Shown: one piece after another, positions 57,101 through 62,402 of the stretch
Layout of the letters: every line of letters begins with the position of its first letter
Numbering within the stretch: the stretch's first letter is position 1
Assembly: GCA_030248225.1 (NCBI GenBank)
Contig: JASANE010028142.1
Location: forward strand, 1-64,000
DNA: 64,000 nt
Origin: Trileptium ribeirensis
Lineage: Eukaryota > Nematoda > Enoplea > Enoplida > Thoracostomopsidae
Direction: 5' to 3'
Notes under the pieces: model-generated
The model's input: only the letters and a program-made list of their open reading frames with translations
The model's database searches: none
What the model was told of the DNA's origin: nothing
Translations under genes and position numbers: made by a program

Positions 57101-59894
57101 ATTGTTTTAAATATTATCTATGTCCATGAATATAATGTTTTTCATTACCTGACTGTGCAAATAGCTTCACATACTTAATTGGGTGCATTTGTACATTGTA
57201 TTTTGATGTGCTTCAGCTGGCAAATCTGCCAACCATCTGTAATTCGTTGGGCTCAGAATTCCAAACTTCAGCAGTAGAACTCACTATTCTTCTAAGTTGT
57301 GAATATCGGATTTTCATGTCGTGTGGCCCAAACAGATTTGACCCGACCCGACCGGCGCACGACCCGACTTCCATTTTAAATTATCTATATATTTATATAT
57401 ATTTTTGTATCGATATTTTGTTAATTTCACGCTTTTTCAATGCAAACAAGTAGAATTAGTTCGTTTGTTAATAGTTACATACTAATCACTAATATAATTG
57501 TACGTTTATATACACTTACTAATTAAAGTGCTATGCTGTTTGGCTTTCAAGTAAACCTAGTATAACCTAAGGTTTCAATTATCTTTGACTGTTTAACAAA
57601 CTAATGAATAGTGAAAAAAGCTAATATTTTTAAATTCCCCAATGGACGACCTTAACAATTTTGGCGAAACGCGTAATCATTGTATACGCATGCATCGATT
57701 TATACGAAGTTTGTGAGCAATAAACACGTGCTTTTTTCCGTAAAAGCTGCATTCGGCAGAATATAAAAATGCCATGACAAAGTAAACGCTCTCAAATATA
57801 CGGTTGCTTTTACTAAATAGTTTTGTAAATCAAGATTGTATTCGATGCGTATTTAGGTTGAACTGCACAACTAAAATGGCGATATATAGTCATTTTGATA
57901 TAAAGTAGTTAACATTAGATCAATAATTTGATTTAATAGTAAACATTGATTTAATATAGTAAATTGATTTAATAGTTAACATAAACGCCAAGTTTAATAT
58001 TAGGCATCAAATGATGCTTTTAATAAATCTTCGTTTCGGTATGTAGGCTTACAATTTCAGTTTTAGTAGAGAAAATATTGGAACAAGCTGTGTTGTGTAA
58101 AAGTAAAACATTTGTGACGTTTCTAGACACAGATTGTGTGAATTTCTTAAAACAAAAAGGTAACAGCAGCTTATATTTTTAGCATTTCAGAGCCTTACCT
58201 AAGAGCATCATATCTGAAAAGATCACAAAGTGCTTATACAATGGAATCCATATCACCAACATTGTTTGATATGCAATAAAAATTGAAAAAAGAAAGATCA
58301 GGTTCGGGTTCGAACCATGGATAAGCTGCCTATGAATCACCTGTCCAAAAATTTAGCTATGACTGACGCTTGGGATTCTTTAAAAAATTGTGTCTCAAGT
58401 TATTGTATATTACTAGTTATAAAGATTTAATTTAGTAGCTGCGTGCCTTTGACCTTTTCTTGTTCAAATTGTTGTATTTCGTGTCTGAGGGGGTTTTTCA
58501 TTTTTAGGGCATAATTCAGGTGAGATATTTTACGCGTTGAAAGACTTAGTGGAATTTACCCATAATATTGTATCGCAGGTTGATAACCGTTTTGATGGGC
58601 TATTCGGTGACATCGTCCTAGACTAAAAAAGTCGACACATAATATTTGTATGGTTAGTGCGGACTATGTAGAACCATTAATGAATGGTATAAGATCTGAT
58701 GTTATAAGTACTACATCTTATGGTGAAGTCCTACATGTTTTACTGAAAAGACGCACGGTTCAGAGCCTGATAAACTATAGTCACAGTCTGAAGCTTGTGA
58801 CAAAATTTTTTTACAGTCCTTGATTGTGATTTATTGTTCTAGACAACTCGAAAAGAAAAGGCGTTTTCCGATGGGGCTCAGCTGAAGATGTGGTAAGTGT
58901 TTTTTATAAAGTTTTTAAAAAACTTTTAGGGTTTTAAACGTTTGTGTATTTGATTTAATAAGATAAATTTAATTCCATGGATACCGATGCGTATATAGAG
59001 ATTCTGCGTGATAAATCCAAATACAACAGCGCATCCATTGACGTAATTGGGCCCTATATGAAAACATCTTTGTTTTAAAGTAAACGCGTTGTATTTTATT
59101 AAATTTTCAGACGATGCTTTAGCATTTTCGCCTCAATAAGTTATAAAATTTATATACATATATTTAGGACCCATTATGCTTTGAACATACGCCTTTTCCT
59201 CACATTTTTGACCGTACTCGCTATTTTATTTATCCGATTAGGTTGCTGATGACTGTGTTGGTGTTGTGTGTGATTGAAAGCGTTTGAAAATCTATTGAAA
59301 AGATTGAAGCACCACAAAGACTATATTTTGTTTAATTCCTGAACAAATCTGCTATTTGTGGTGTCATTTTCAGTTACTTATCGTCACTTCCATGAATAAT
59401 GTAACAATTCTGAATTTGACTCAACATAATTGTTTAACCTTTCGTATATCACTTTTGAGCCCATATTGATCTGCTAGACTGTGTCGCAATTCAGCTAAAC
59501 AGGTGAATTTTATTACAATGAAACACACGCTCTCTTATGGAAGCGCTACACAGTTACATACATAAATTTCATTATGACCGTTTGTGTACCTCGACATTTT
59601 TATGTGATATTCGCATAGTTTTGCTATTCATCTTGAAGGAATCGGTTTATGAATAATTTTTGTCCGTTCTACAATCCATGCAATCGTCATTTGGCGTTCA
59701 TAATAATCAATTACTGATCATCTTGTACCCTTCACGGTTACTGATATCTCGTTATTGTTTTTTTTCAGATAGAATCATCACGAAAGAAAGAATCATCAAA
59801 GCGTGGTAGCGGTAAATGCGTTCTAGTGCTATCATTATTGAATTTTATCGTTTTGATCCTGGCAATATTTTCGTATTTTCTTAAAGCATTATAA
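32586..59894 (+). CDS. Multi-exon gene: predicted basic tail-anchored membrane protein
   Basis: Nine segments join in phase: 32586-33194, 36605-36641, 43598-44086, 45191-45304, 47360-47430, 51569-51615, 56134-56168, 58843-58892, 59769-59894. Their lengths (609, 37, 489, 114, 71, 47, 35, 50, 126) sum to 1578 nt, i.e. 525 residues plus stop. Every junction uses GT/AG and preserves frame. The product has an acidic stretch near residues 15-29, an Arg/Ser/His-rich basic region near 85-121, long low-complexity Ser/Asn/Pro/Arg-rich sequence and a single hydrophobic segment at the extreme C-terminus after a Lys/Arg-rich stretch. That is the layout of a tail-anchored protein with its bulk in the cytosol or nucleoplasm. 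No catalytic domain and no family recognised. Function unknown. Upstream exons (27846-28158) may exist. Confidence 0.7.
33195..33317. other. Start of intron 1
   Basis: A+T-rich intron sequence between the exon 1 donor and the 91-bp array. Confidence 0.5.
33318..34033. repeat. Tandem array, 91-bp unit, about 8 copies (intron 1)
   Basis: Unit landmarks: GTGGACACTGCGGTATATTC, ATGGGTGTAATGTTACGCAT, CCTAACGGCCGCTTATGCTC, ATAAACAATCCATTCATTGC. The first unit is shorter by about 15 bp, the remaining ones are exactly 91 bp with few substitutions, and the last is cut after AATCCATTTA. Because 91 is not a multiple of 3, the same peptide-like sequence appears in all three frames; the short open frames are by-products. 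Confidence 0.95.
34034..34905. other. Intron 1, A+T-rich
   Basis: No exon-like segment or repeat recognised. Confidence 0.4.
34910..35120. repeat. GC-rich dispersed repeat
   Basis: ACATGCTTATAGG, CTGACGCTCCAACC and a right edge CGGTGCATATATGATATGTA resemble the ends of the elements at 46454-46882 and 51216-51556 (CATACATG..GACGCTC and CGGCATGTATGATAT). It is probably a diverged member of the same family. Confidence 0.4.
35229..35572. repeat. Tandem array, 67-68-bp unit with internal stem-loop (intron 1)
   Basis: Five full units start at 35229, 35297, 35364, 35432 and 35499, with a partial sixth. Each contains a stem-loop. Unit 3 pairs CCAGACGA with TCGTCTGG, unit 4 pairs CCATACGA with TCGTATGG, unit 5 again CCAGACGA with TCGTCTGG, so the G-C to T-A change is compensated on both sides. 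Units 1 and 2 have one or two mismatches in the stem. The rest of each unit reads TACTCTTCGGGATCTTTTTA followed by ACTATTTTAGCCGATTA. Confidence 0.9.
35669..35694. repeat. Perfect 26-bp palindrome
   Basis: TTCAAGCGGTTTC followed directly by GAAACCGCTTGAA, with no loop. It lies in intron 1 between the 68-bp array and the MITE at 35787. Confidence 0.9.
35787..36110. mobile_element. MITE copy 1 (TIR GCATGAGTAAACTTAAG)
   Basis: Terminal inverted repeats of about 43 bp. The left end is GCATGAGTAAACTTAAGCTG; the right end ATCTTAAGTTCACTCTTGCA is its diverged reverse complement, and ACCAT.CTTTTGT/CAAAAGAGGATGGT extend it. The interior (ACTGAACACAAATTTCATTT, CGCTAATGGCGTTATGGAA) aligns with 37079-37414. 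No coding capacity; superfamily not assigned because no clear target duplication is visible. Confidence 0.8.
36605..36641 (+). CDS. Exon 2 (37-nt micro-exon)
   Basis: Acceptor GTTTTTATTTTCAG and donor GATT followed by GTAAGTTTTT are both strong. The exon starts in phase 0, matching exon 1, and encodes KPDLQGRWGSGD plus one base. It sits between two copies of the same MITE (35787-36110 and 37079-37414). Confidence 0.65.
37079..37414. mobile_element. MITE copy 2 (TIR GCATGAGTAAACTTAAG)
   Basis: Same family and orientation as 35787-36110. The left end is GCATGAGTAAACTTAAGCTG and the right end is ATCTTAAGTTTACTCTTGCA. It lies in intron 2, 437 bp after the micro-exon. Confidence 0.8.
37963..38166 (+). 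CDS. Orphan exon-like open segment
   Basis: After the acceptor-like GGTGTTTTCTGTTACAG a frame stays open to a stop at 38164-38166 and encodes MNPKTTNEIRTISMASLISV, followed by TLNTREIVERIKRFKNF. The translation is protein-like, but the phase does not follow exon 2. It would fit directly after exon 1 as an alternative last exon. It could also be chance. Confidence 0.2.
   Translation, partial: WAIQLDTIFMNPKTTNEIRTISMASLISVLSCSRTLNTREIVERIKRFKNFVPKIPLVACVNYCFHV
39690..39836. repeat. GC-rich island
   Basis: Abrupt GC-rich block within A+T-rich intron, including TCCTCGAGTAAGGCTCGCC, CTTTCGAGGAGAGTCCGCC and G runs. CCTCGA..GGCTCGCC and GGCTTTCGAGGA are partly complementary. It resembles other GC-rich dispersed repeats here in composition. 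No gene seen. Confidence 0.4.
40684..40935 (-). CDS. Candidate minus-strand exon, unknown protein
   Basis: An open frame on the minus strand ends in TGA at 40684 and encodes GDGALLVDRRKMMIFAEKR, KRSFHEWFDLNTVGKRNTV and AERAVVYEGKTPLRLAPTT. Composition and lack of low complexity look protein-like. There is no ATG at the upstream edge, but ATAAAACAG before GTGATGG could serve as an acceptor, so it would be a last exon of a minus-strand gene nested in intron 2. No family recognised and no partner exon found. Confidence 0.35.
   Translation of the reverse strand: MNAWDSCYKTGDGALLVDRRKMMIFAEKRVKILKDLHNKRSFHEWFDLNTVGKRNTVPGQQRAERAVVYEGKTPLRLAPTTTA
42033..42355 (+). CDS. Possible alternative exon after exon 2
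   Basis: A strong acceptor (CTGACTTTCTACAG) opens a frame that is in phase with exon 2 and runs to a stop at 42353-42355. It encodes VFVCAHSSITTSYKVMFAH, then YKLARNFTLNACNTQ and a GC-rich end. It could be an alternative terminal exon of the tail-anchored gene, giving a protein without a membrane anchor, or a chance open frame. Confidence 0.2.
42608..43145. repeat. Tandem array, 177-bp unit, 3 copies (intron 2)
   Basis: Copies begin CAGACCTAGTCAACAGGAAA at about 42610, 42787 and 42964. Each contains AGAATTATGCGGAAACA, TTTGGTTCATTTAAAGC and CCAAAGTATCAGCG, and ends GGGGTAAGCAG (third copy diverged to ATGGGTAAGCAG), a splice-donor-like motif. Confidence 0.9.
43598..44086 (+). CDS. Exon 3 of the tail-anchored protein gene
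   Basis: 489 nt, open throughout and clearly protein-like. I chose the acceptor CCAAATCCCAG (start 43598) because it is in phase with exon 2; CAG at 43612 is an equally phased alternative. It encodes YVNSAKLSPQYSPINHKRRQ, KASEVPVLQRSKDINTAY, QSHSKNPAVTIIVGSPNN and, near the end, a more hydrophobic helix-like patch RFLVDKIILSAMKSSMRYSE. The donor CTGA followed by GTAAGTAC is strong. If unspliced, the frame runs 15 codons further to TAA at 44131-44133. Confidence 0.75.
44135..44680. repeat. Tandem array, about 132-bp unit, 4 copies (intron 3)
   Basis: Units begin TTATTCGGTTAGAGTAGAG at about 44150, 44283, 44416 and 44548 and contain TCTGCAAGTGCGCCTAATTT, GCGCCAAAAAATAAACG and ATGTTTTCATTCGAG. 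The array starts 48 bp after the exon 3 donor. Confidence 0.9.
44681..45190. other. Remainder of intron 3
   Basis: A+T-rich with nothing recognised apart from the pyrimidine-rich acceptor TTGTGTTTTTATAG at its end. Confidence 0.4.
45191..45304 (+). CDS. Exon 4 of the tail-anchored protein gene
   Basis: 114 nt between GTTTTTATAG and the donor ATCA followed by GTGAGT. It starts and ends in phase 1, so it could be skipped without frame loss. It encodes VPYEQPSKNIGTNRASSTAS and GVIMPAGRKQNLMPFGI. The other two frames contain stops. Confidence 0.75.
45305..45500. other. Start of intron 4
   Basis: A+T-rich; no feature recognised. Confidence 0.4.
45503..45608. repeat. Short inverted-repeat element (hairpin)
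   Basis: CAGTGCGTTCAAAGATT (about 45504) and AATCTTTGAACGCACTG (about 45591-45607) are exact inverted copies around a core with ACGAGTGCGATAGCACGAG. A related core (CCGAGTGCGGTAGCACTAC, preceded by TATACGCACGG) occurs at about 53968-54010, so this is a small repeat family. Confidence 0.7.
45609..46453. other. Intron 4, anonymous
   Basis: Apart from CCGTGCA...TGCACGG (about 45644-45671), a short hairpin, nothing is recognised. The open frame at 46143-46370 has no supporting features. Confidence 0.4.
46454..46882. mobile_element. GC-rich inverted-repeat element with internal duplication
   Basis: The ends ATACCATACATG and CGTGTATGGTAT are inverted copies with one mismatch. The interior contains a direct duplication of about 125 bp (46631-46757 and 46758-46882) sharing TTTCGCTAAGTTTTCAGGGG and CTCTTTGAGCTCCTGCTTCG. 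A relative with the same ends is at 51216-51556. Confidence 0.65.
46883..47359. other. End of intron 4
   Basis: A+T-rich, ending in the acceptor CTATTTTTAG. A minus-strand open frame (46793-47098) overlaps the element and is not convincing. Confidence 0.4.
47360..47430 (+). CDS. Exon 5 (71 nt)
   Basis: Between TATATATCTATTTTTAG and the donor GACGAG followed by GTAAGGAG. It continues phase 1 from exon 4 and encodes EQPTPPSRGANSRNNRRRPV then SDE, ending in phase 0. The basic, proline- and asparagine-rich style matches the neighbouring exons. Confidence 0.75.
47511..49974. repeat. Minisatellite, 29-bp unit, roughly 85 copies (intron 5)
   Basis: About 2.46 kb of the unit TTGCTTGGCAGGTAGCAGC followed by TTTTTGGGTG, with single-base variants and a few length variants. 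Higher-order patterns are visible, for example blocks containing TTGCTTGACAGATAGCAGCA. Several minus-strand open frames (47508-49581) are repeat artefacts. Confidence 0.95.
49983..50463 (+). pseudogene. Decayed or alternative coding segment in intron 5
   Basis: ATG at 49983 opens a frame starting MFNVLVFFMLIFIVNTVLA, a textbook signal peptide, then YYNKPAIPLCCFSRNVRARF before stopping at 50132-50134. The next frame is protein-like from about 50099 (IWRRQDPTGHALDSVDPSGE, KRYFAGPPLKLLVHP), reaches TAA at 50234-50236 and continues in the same frame with MVYDEDEFQRVSQLLFIRPV, SFLNVRNLSVARQTDIWLLV to a stop at 50459-50461. One frameshift and one stop would restore a single long frame, so it looks like a decayed gene or transposon gene. 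Alternatively the segment from 50099, preceded by a pyrimidine-rich acceptor, is in phase with exon 5. No family recognised. Confidence 0.4.
50464..50870. other. Intron 5, A+T-rich
   Basis: Nothing recognised. Confidence 0.4.
50871..51212. repeat. Direct duplication flanking an A+T-rich array
   Basis: AAAACGATTTTG...GGAATACCCTTTGTTCACTT, CACCCCATTCTGTCAG and GTGCGAGAGCCATAATAAGA occur at both 50871-50970 and 51113-51212. Between them lie five or six copies of an ATATATTTTTAAATAAC unit (17-20 bp). Confidence 0.85.
51216..51556. mobile_element. GC-rich inverted-repeat element next to exon 6
   Basis: The ends ATAACATACATG and CATGTATGATAT are inverted with one mismatch, and the left edge continues CTAACGCTCTGAGG as in the element at 46454 (TTGACGCTCTGATG). 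It ends 12 bp before exon 6, so the sequence available for a branch site lies within the element. Confidence 0.65.
51569..51615 (+). CDS. Exon 6 (47-nt micro-exon)
   Basis: Acceptor ATTGTGTTTTAG, donor ATCA followed by GTAAGTTATC. Phase 0 from exon 5; encodes NYDNPNRASSYDNLN and ends in phase 2. The two NYDN/YDN motifs resemble each other, as in short peptide repeats. Confidence 0.7.
51616..51949. other. Intron 6, start
   Basis: A+T-rich with nothing recognised. Confidence 0.4.
51950..52352. mobile_element. Palindromic MITE, relative of 20253-20649
   Basis: The right end (ATCATACTCTTCCCTAATGC, then ACTCTCGGTA) and the GATGACGCGG/GTGTTTGAT-type inner ends match the element at 20253-20649. 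The left terminal repeat is shortened. The core is a run of CCCCCCAGAATTTGTGGGGG-type units. A further fragment of the end (CCAAGACTGCATTTGGGAAG) lies at about 52507-52530. Confidence 0.7.
52572..53623. repeat. Minisatellite, 46-bp unit, about 23 copies (intron 6)
   Basis: Unit: CACATTTAGAAGGAGAGC, TAATTTTTCACTTTTGCTC, TTCCTCTCC. Two variant types alternate (TAATTTTTCAC and AAATTTTCCAC). One block of about 180 bp is itself duplicated (53190-53330 and 53375-53510). Confidence 0.95.
53624..54027. other. Intron 6 spacer
   Basis: Contains the fragment related to the hairpin element of 45503 (about 53960-54010). Otherwise anonymous. Confidence 0.4.
54028..54241. mobile_element. Long-stem palindromic element
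   Basis: Inverted arms of about 90 bp. The left arm has CTTTTAAAATTCAACGAAT then ATTCCTTGAAATTTCAAA. The right arm has TTTGAAATTTCAAGGAAT then ATTCTTTGAATTTTAAAAG. The loop is about 32 bp. The arms remain alignable out to ATGAAATTTAAA and TTTAAATTTCAT. Confidence 0.8.
54264..54452. mobile_element. Short hAT-type MITE with 8-bp target duplication
   Basis: Begins CAGGGGCTTAGCCAGAAAAT and ends GGCGACACCTCTG. It is flanked by perfect GTGTAGTT duplications at 54256-54263 and 54453-54460. At 189 bp it has no coding capacity. The CAGGGGC-TAGCCAG start style is common among animal hAT MITEs (from memory). Confidence 0.85.
54453..55085. other. Intron 6 spacer
   Basis: A+T-rich with no gene or repeat recognised. 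Confidence 0.4.
55088..56047. repeat. Tandem array, about 112-bp unit with shortened variants (intron 6)
   Basis: Units begin ATATGGAGGACTCAATTATA and contain TGTGACAAAAGTATTAAG, CGCGAAAATAGTAAGAAATT and CAATATTCAATTTATAAAAC. Two units lack the CAATATTC part and are about 86 bp, giving an alternating long/short pattern in the second half. Confidence 0.95.
56134..56168 (+). CDS. Exon 7 (35-nt micro-exon)
   Basis: Acceptor TATTGTTGTTTCAAG, donor GCAAA followed by GTAAGAGC. It completes phase 2 from exon 6 and encodes QQERDTRRRRKQ, ending in phase 1. It is extremely basic, as are neighbouring exons. Confidence 0.65.
56169..58507. other. Intron 7
   Basis: A+T-rich. Two dispersed CCCGACCCGAC-type fragments in the same orientation (about 56249-56295 and 57338-57372) probably belong to one repeat family. 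No exon-like segment apart from 58508-58519. Confidence 0.4.
58508..58519 (+). CDS. Possible 12-nt symmetric micro-exon
   Basis: GGCATAATTCAG is preceded by the strong acceptor GGGGGTTTTTCATTTTTAG and followed by the strong donor GTGAGA. Being 12 nt and starting in phase 1, it would add four residues (R-H-N-S) and shift none downstream, turning the following Asn into Asp. It could be chance. Confidence 0.3.
58843..58892 (+). CDS. Exon 8 (50 nt)
   Basis: Acceptor TTTATTGTTCTAG, donor GATGTG followed by GTAAGTG. Phase 1 from exon 7; encodes NSKRKGVFRWGSAEDV and ends in phase 0. An upstream acceptor-like site at 58816 leads into a stop and is not used in this model. Confidence 0.75.
58893..59768. 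other. Intron 8
   Basis: A+T-rich with nothing else recognised. It ends in the long T-tract acceptor TTGTTTTTTTTCAG. Confidence 0.45.
59769..59894 (+). CDS. Exon 9, terminal: C-terminal membrane anchor
   Basis: Encodes a Lys/Arg/Ser-rich lead (IESSRKKESSKRGSGK) and then a hydrophobic stretch VLVLSLLNFIVLILAIFSYF, followed by LKAL and TAA at 59892-59894. About 21 apolar residues at the very C-terminus after a positive cluster is the classic tail-anchor signal, with the N-terminal bulk facing the cytosol. It contains an internal donor, AGCG followed by GTAAAT at 59812, that would remove the anchor (see exons at 59927 and 60089). Confidence 0.75.
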   Translation: MESSRKKESSKRGSGKCVLVLSLLNFIVLILAIFSYFLKAL

Positions 59895-59926
59895 CTATTT
59901 GGTAATCGTTTATTGACTGTCGGCAG

Positions 59927-59973
59927 ATTATATTAACATTGTGAATTGCGCTGCTATACAATTAATTGAGGTG
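59927..59973 (+). CDS. Alternative exon 10 (47 nt)
   Basis: Preceded by GACTGTCGGCAG and followed by the strong donor GAGGTG / GTAAGTATG. If exon 9 is spliced at 59811 (phase 1), this exon continues in frame and encodes YINIVNCAAIQLIEV after a junctional Asp. It replaces the tail-anchor coding sequence. The acceptor has a weak pyrimidine tract. Confidence 0.5.
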
Positions 59974-60088
59974 GTAAGTATGTATTTGCTTATTTTGTTG
60001 TAATATGTCAGAGTACATTTTAGTTGCATACAACATGTGTTATTCTTTTATGAATATCACGAACAAAATTGTACAAAAATTATTTCAG

Positions 60089-60121
60089 CTCACAGTTCTG
60101 TCGTCGGTATGCGCTGTTTAG
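60089..60121 (+). CDS. Alternative terminal exon 11
   Basis: Strong acceptor AAAATTATTTCAG. In phase with exon 10, it encodes LTVLSSVCAV and a stop at 60119-60121. Exons 10 and 11 together make an alternative hydrophobic C-terminus of nearly the same length; the two isoforms would be 525 and 524 residues. Less apolar than the first anchor (two Asn, one Gln, one Glu). Confidence 0.45.
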   Translation, partial: LTVLSSVCAV

Positions 60122-60372
60122 CCAACCACTGCATAAGCTCGTAACATGAAATTTAGTTTCTAACATATATTCCGATTTCGCACGTTTATTTGTGTTCATC
60201 AAAAGACATGCTTGATCGTACATGTTTTTATCACAGCAGTGAGGCTGTGACTTTGTTTTTGAGTTTTTTCTAACTCTATATTGATACGTAGAGCCATATT
60301 AGTAAGGTATTAGGTATTAATGCTAAACTATGCAACAACCATTAGTAAATATTCTCTAATGAAATATTTAAG

Positions 60373-60378
60373 AATAAA
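60373..60378 (+). terminator. Polyadenylation signal candidate
   Basis: AATAAA within AAGAATAAATGTAG, 480 bp after the exon 9 stop and 250 bp after the alternative stop. I noticed no earlier AATAAA after the stop. Confidence 0.4.
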
Positions 60379-60827
60379 TGTAGTCGAATTTTTAGTCTCG
60401 GACGTTGTCGTCGAACCCACCGTCTAAAACTGCGACCGACCTCCAATGAGAGACAAGGATTAAAATTCCATCACTCCATTCGGCACTGTTAAATCGACAT
60501 ATAAAAAGCAGCAATATCTTAACACAACACAATACATTGCACACCATAAAAACCTGTAATACAAATGAAATACACGTGTATCAAAACTTGAAAACACACT
60601 GTTACCTTAACTGTTACTGGTGCTGGACATAAAACTACAACTATTCCTTTAAAAATAGTGTCGCTCCACAATAGTTCCGGGCCTCTAGATTGCAAGACTA
60701 GCGCGCTACCACTACATTACAAGCCCCGACCACATCGTAAGTATTGTGGCCTATATTGAAATTATTACATACGTTTTACGCATAATATTTGCTATGACTT
60801 ATTTCTTTAAAAGAAGAACATAATTTT
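60379..60827. other. 3' flank of the tail-anchored gene
   Basis: No gene or array recognised. Confidence 0.4.
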
Positions 60828-61846
60828 AATAGAGCTCTGATTGTTGGCTGCATCCTACTAGATAATAATTAGCTCTGGACAGAACAACTTTTTATCGCTA
60901 TTTTTCAGTCATAGAGCTCTGATTGTTGGCTGCATCCTACTAGATAATAATTAGCTCTGGACAGAACAACGTTTTATTGCTATTTTTAAGTCTATAAGTG
61001 TTAACAGAGCTGTGATTGTTGGCTGCATCCTACTAGATAATAATTAGCTCTGGACAGAACAACTTTTTATCGCCGTTTTTCAGTCTATAAGTGTTTAATA
61101 GAGCTGTGATTGTTGCCTACATCCTACTAGATAATAATTAGCTCTGAACAGAACAATTTTTATCGCTATTTTTCAGTCTATAAGTGTTTAATAGAGCTGT
61201 GATTGTTGGCTGCATCCTACTAGATAATAATTAGCTCTGAACAGAACAATTTTTATCGCTATTTTTCAGTCTACAAGTGTTTAATAGAGCTGTGATTGTT
61301 GGCTGCATCCTACTAGATAATAATTAGCTCTGAACAGAACAATTTTTATCGCCATTTCTCAGTCTATAAGTGTTTAATAGAGCTGTGATTGTTGGCTGCA
61401 TCATACTAGATAATAATTAGCTCTGAATAGAACAACTTTTTATCGCTATTTTTCAGTCTATAAGTGTTTAATGGAGCTGTGATTGTTGGCTGCATCCTAC
61501 TAGATAATAATTAGCTCTGAACAGAACAACTTTTTATCGCTATTTTTCAGTCTATAAGTGTTTAATAGAGCTGTGATTGTTGGCTGCATCCTACTAGATA
61601 ATAATTAGCTCTGAACAGAACAATTTTTTATCGCTATTTTTCAGTCTATAAGTGTTTAATAGAGCTGTGATTGTTGGCTGCATCCCACTAGATAATAATT
61701 AGCTCTGAACAGAACAATTTTTTATCACTATTTTTGAGTCTATACGTGTTTAATAGAGCTGTGATTGTTGGCTGCATCCTACTAGATAATAATTAGCTCT
61801 CAACAGAACAACTTTTTATCGCTATTTTTCAGTCTATAAGTGTGTA
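60828..61846. repeat. Tandem array, about 93-bp unit, 11 copies (3' flank)
   Basis: Unit: AGAGCTGTGATTGTTGGC, TGCATCCTACTAGATAATAA, TTAGCTCTGAACAGAACAA, TTTTTATCGCTATTTTTCAG, TCTATAAGTGTTTAAT. AGAGCT and AGCTCT are complementary within each unit. Every unit contains a splice-acceptor-like TCGCTATTTTTCAG with minor variants. The first units are shorter. Confidence 0.95.
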
Positions 61847-62310
61847 AATGAGTGCAATCATTAAACGCGATATTATCATGTTTCTAATGAACGTGATCAG
61901 TAAATTGCGATACTAAATCGCAAAATTCTGCTTGAGAACAACGCCTACGTGTACTCATATCACAAATCGTATCCGCGTATAAGCTAAGATCGGAACTTGC
62001 TTGTGGACATCGGTTCAAAAAGAAGCTAACTGAATTGACAAATGAGCAACAAACCGTGTAATCGCCTAAACTTTACTCATGCATACCACAGCGTTATTAT
62101 TTATTTAAACTGTGCTAAGAGAAATGAAGAATAAATATATATTCTTATTAAAAGTTTACTAACTACGGTATATTTGATATCCTAATAATTGGTGTAAGGA
62201 CCTATTCAAATATTTCAGTTGTAAAATGTTCTTTTATAGTAGATGGAATTAATTTTAGCATATCGTATACATCGTTACGCAAACAAATCCAAAATCTATA
62301 AAACGTGTAA
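61847..62310. other. Intergenic
   Basis: A+T-rich; nothing recognised. Confidence 0.4.
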
Positions 62311-62402
62311 ATGATTTTAGATCGAAGATCTGATCGTTACACGTCAAAAAACAGTCCAATTGATAACGCCCTTGATCGGATAGCCAGCGACGAATGGTAT
62401 AG

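Noticed and set aside
58817..58842. Alternative acceptor at 58816 for exon 8
   Set aside because: It would put a TAG in frame before the rest of the exon; the acceptor at 58842 keeps the frame.
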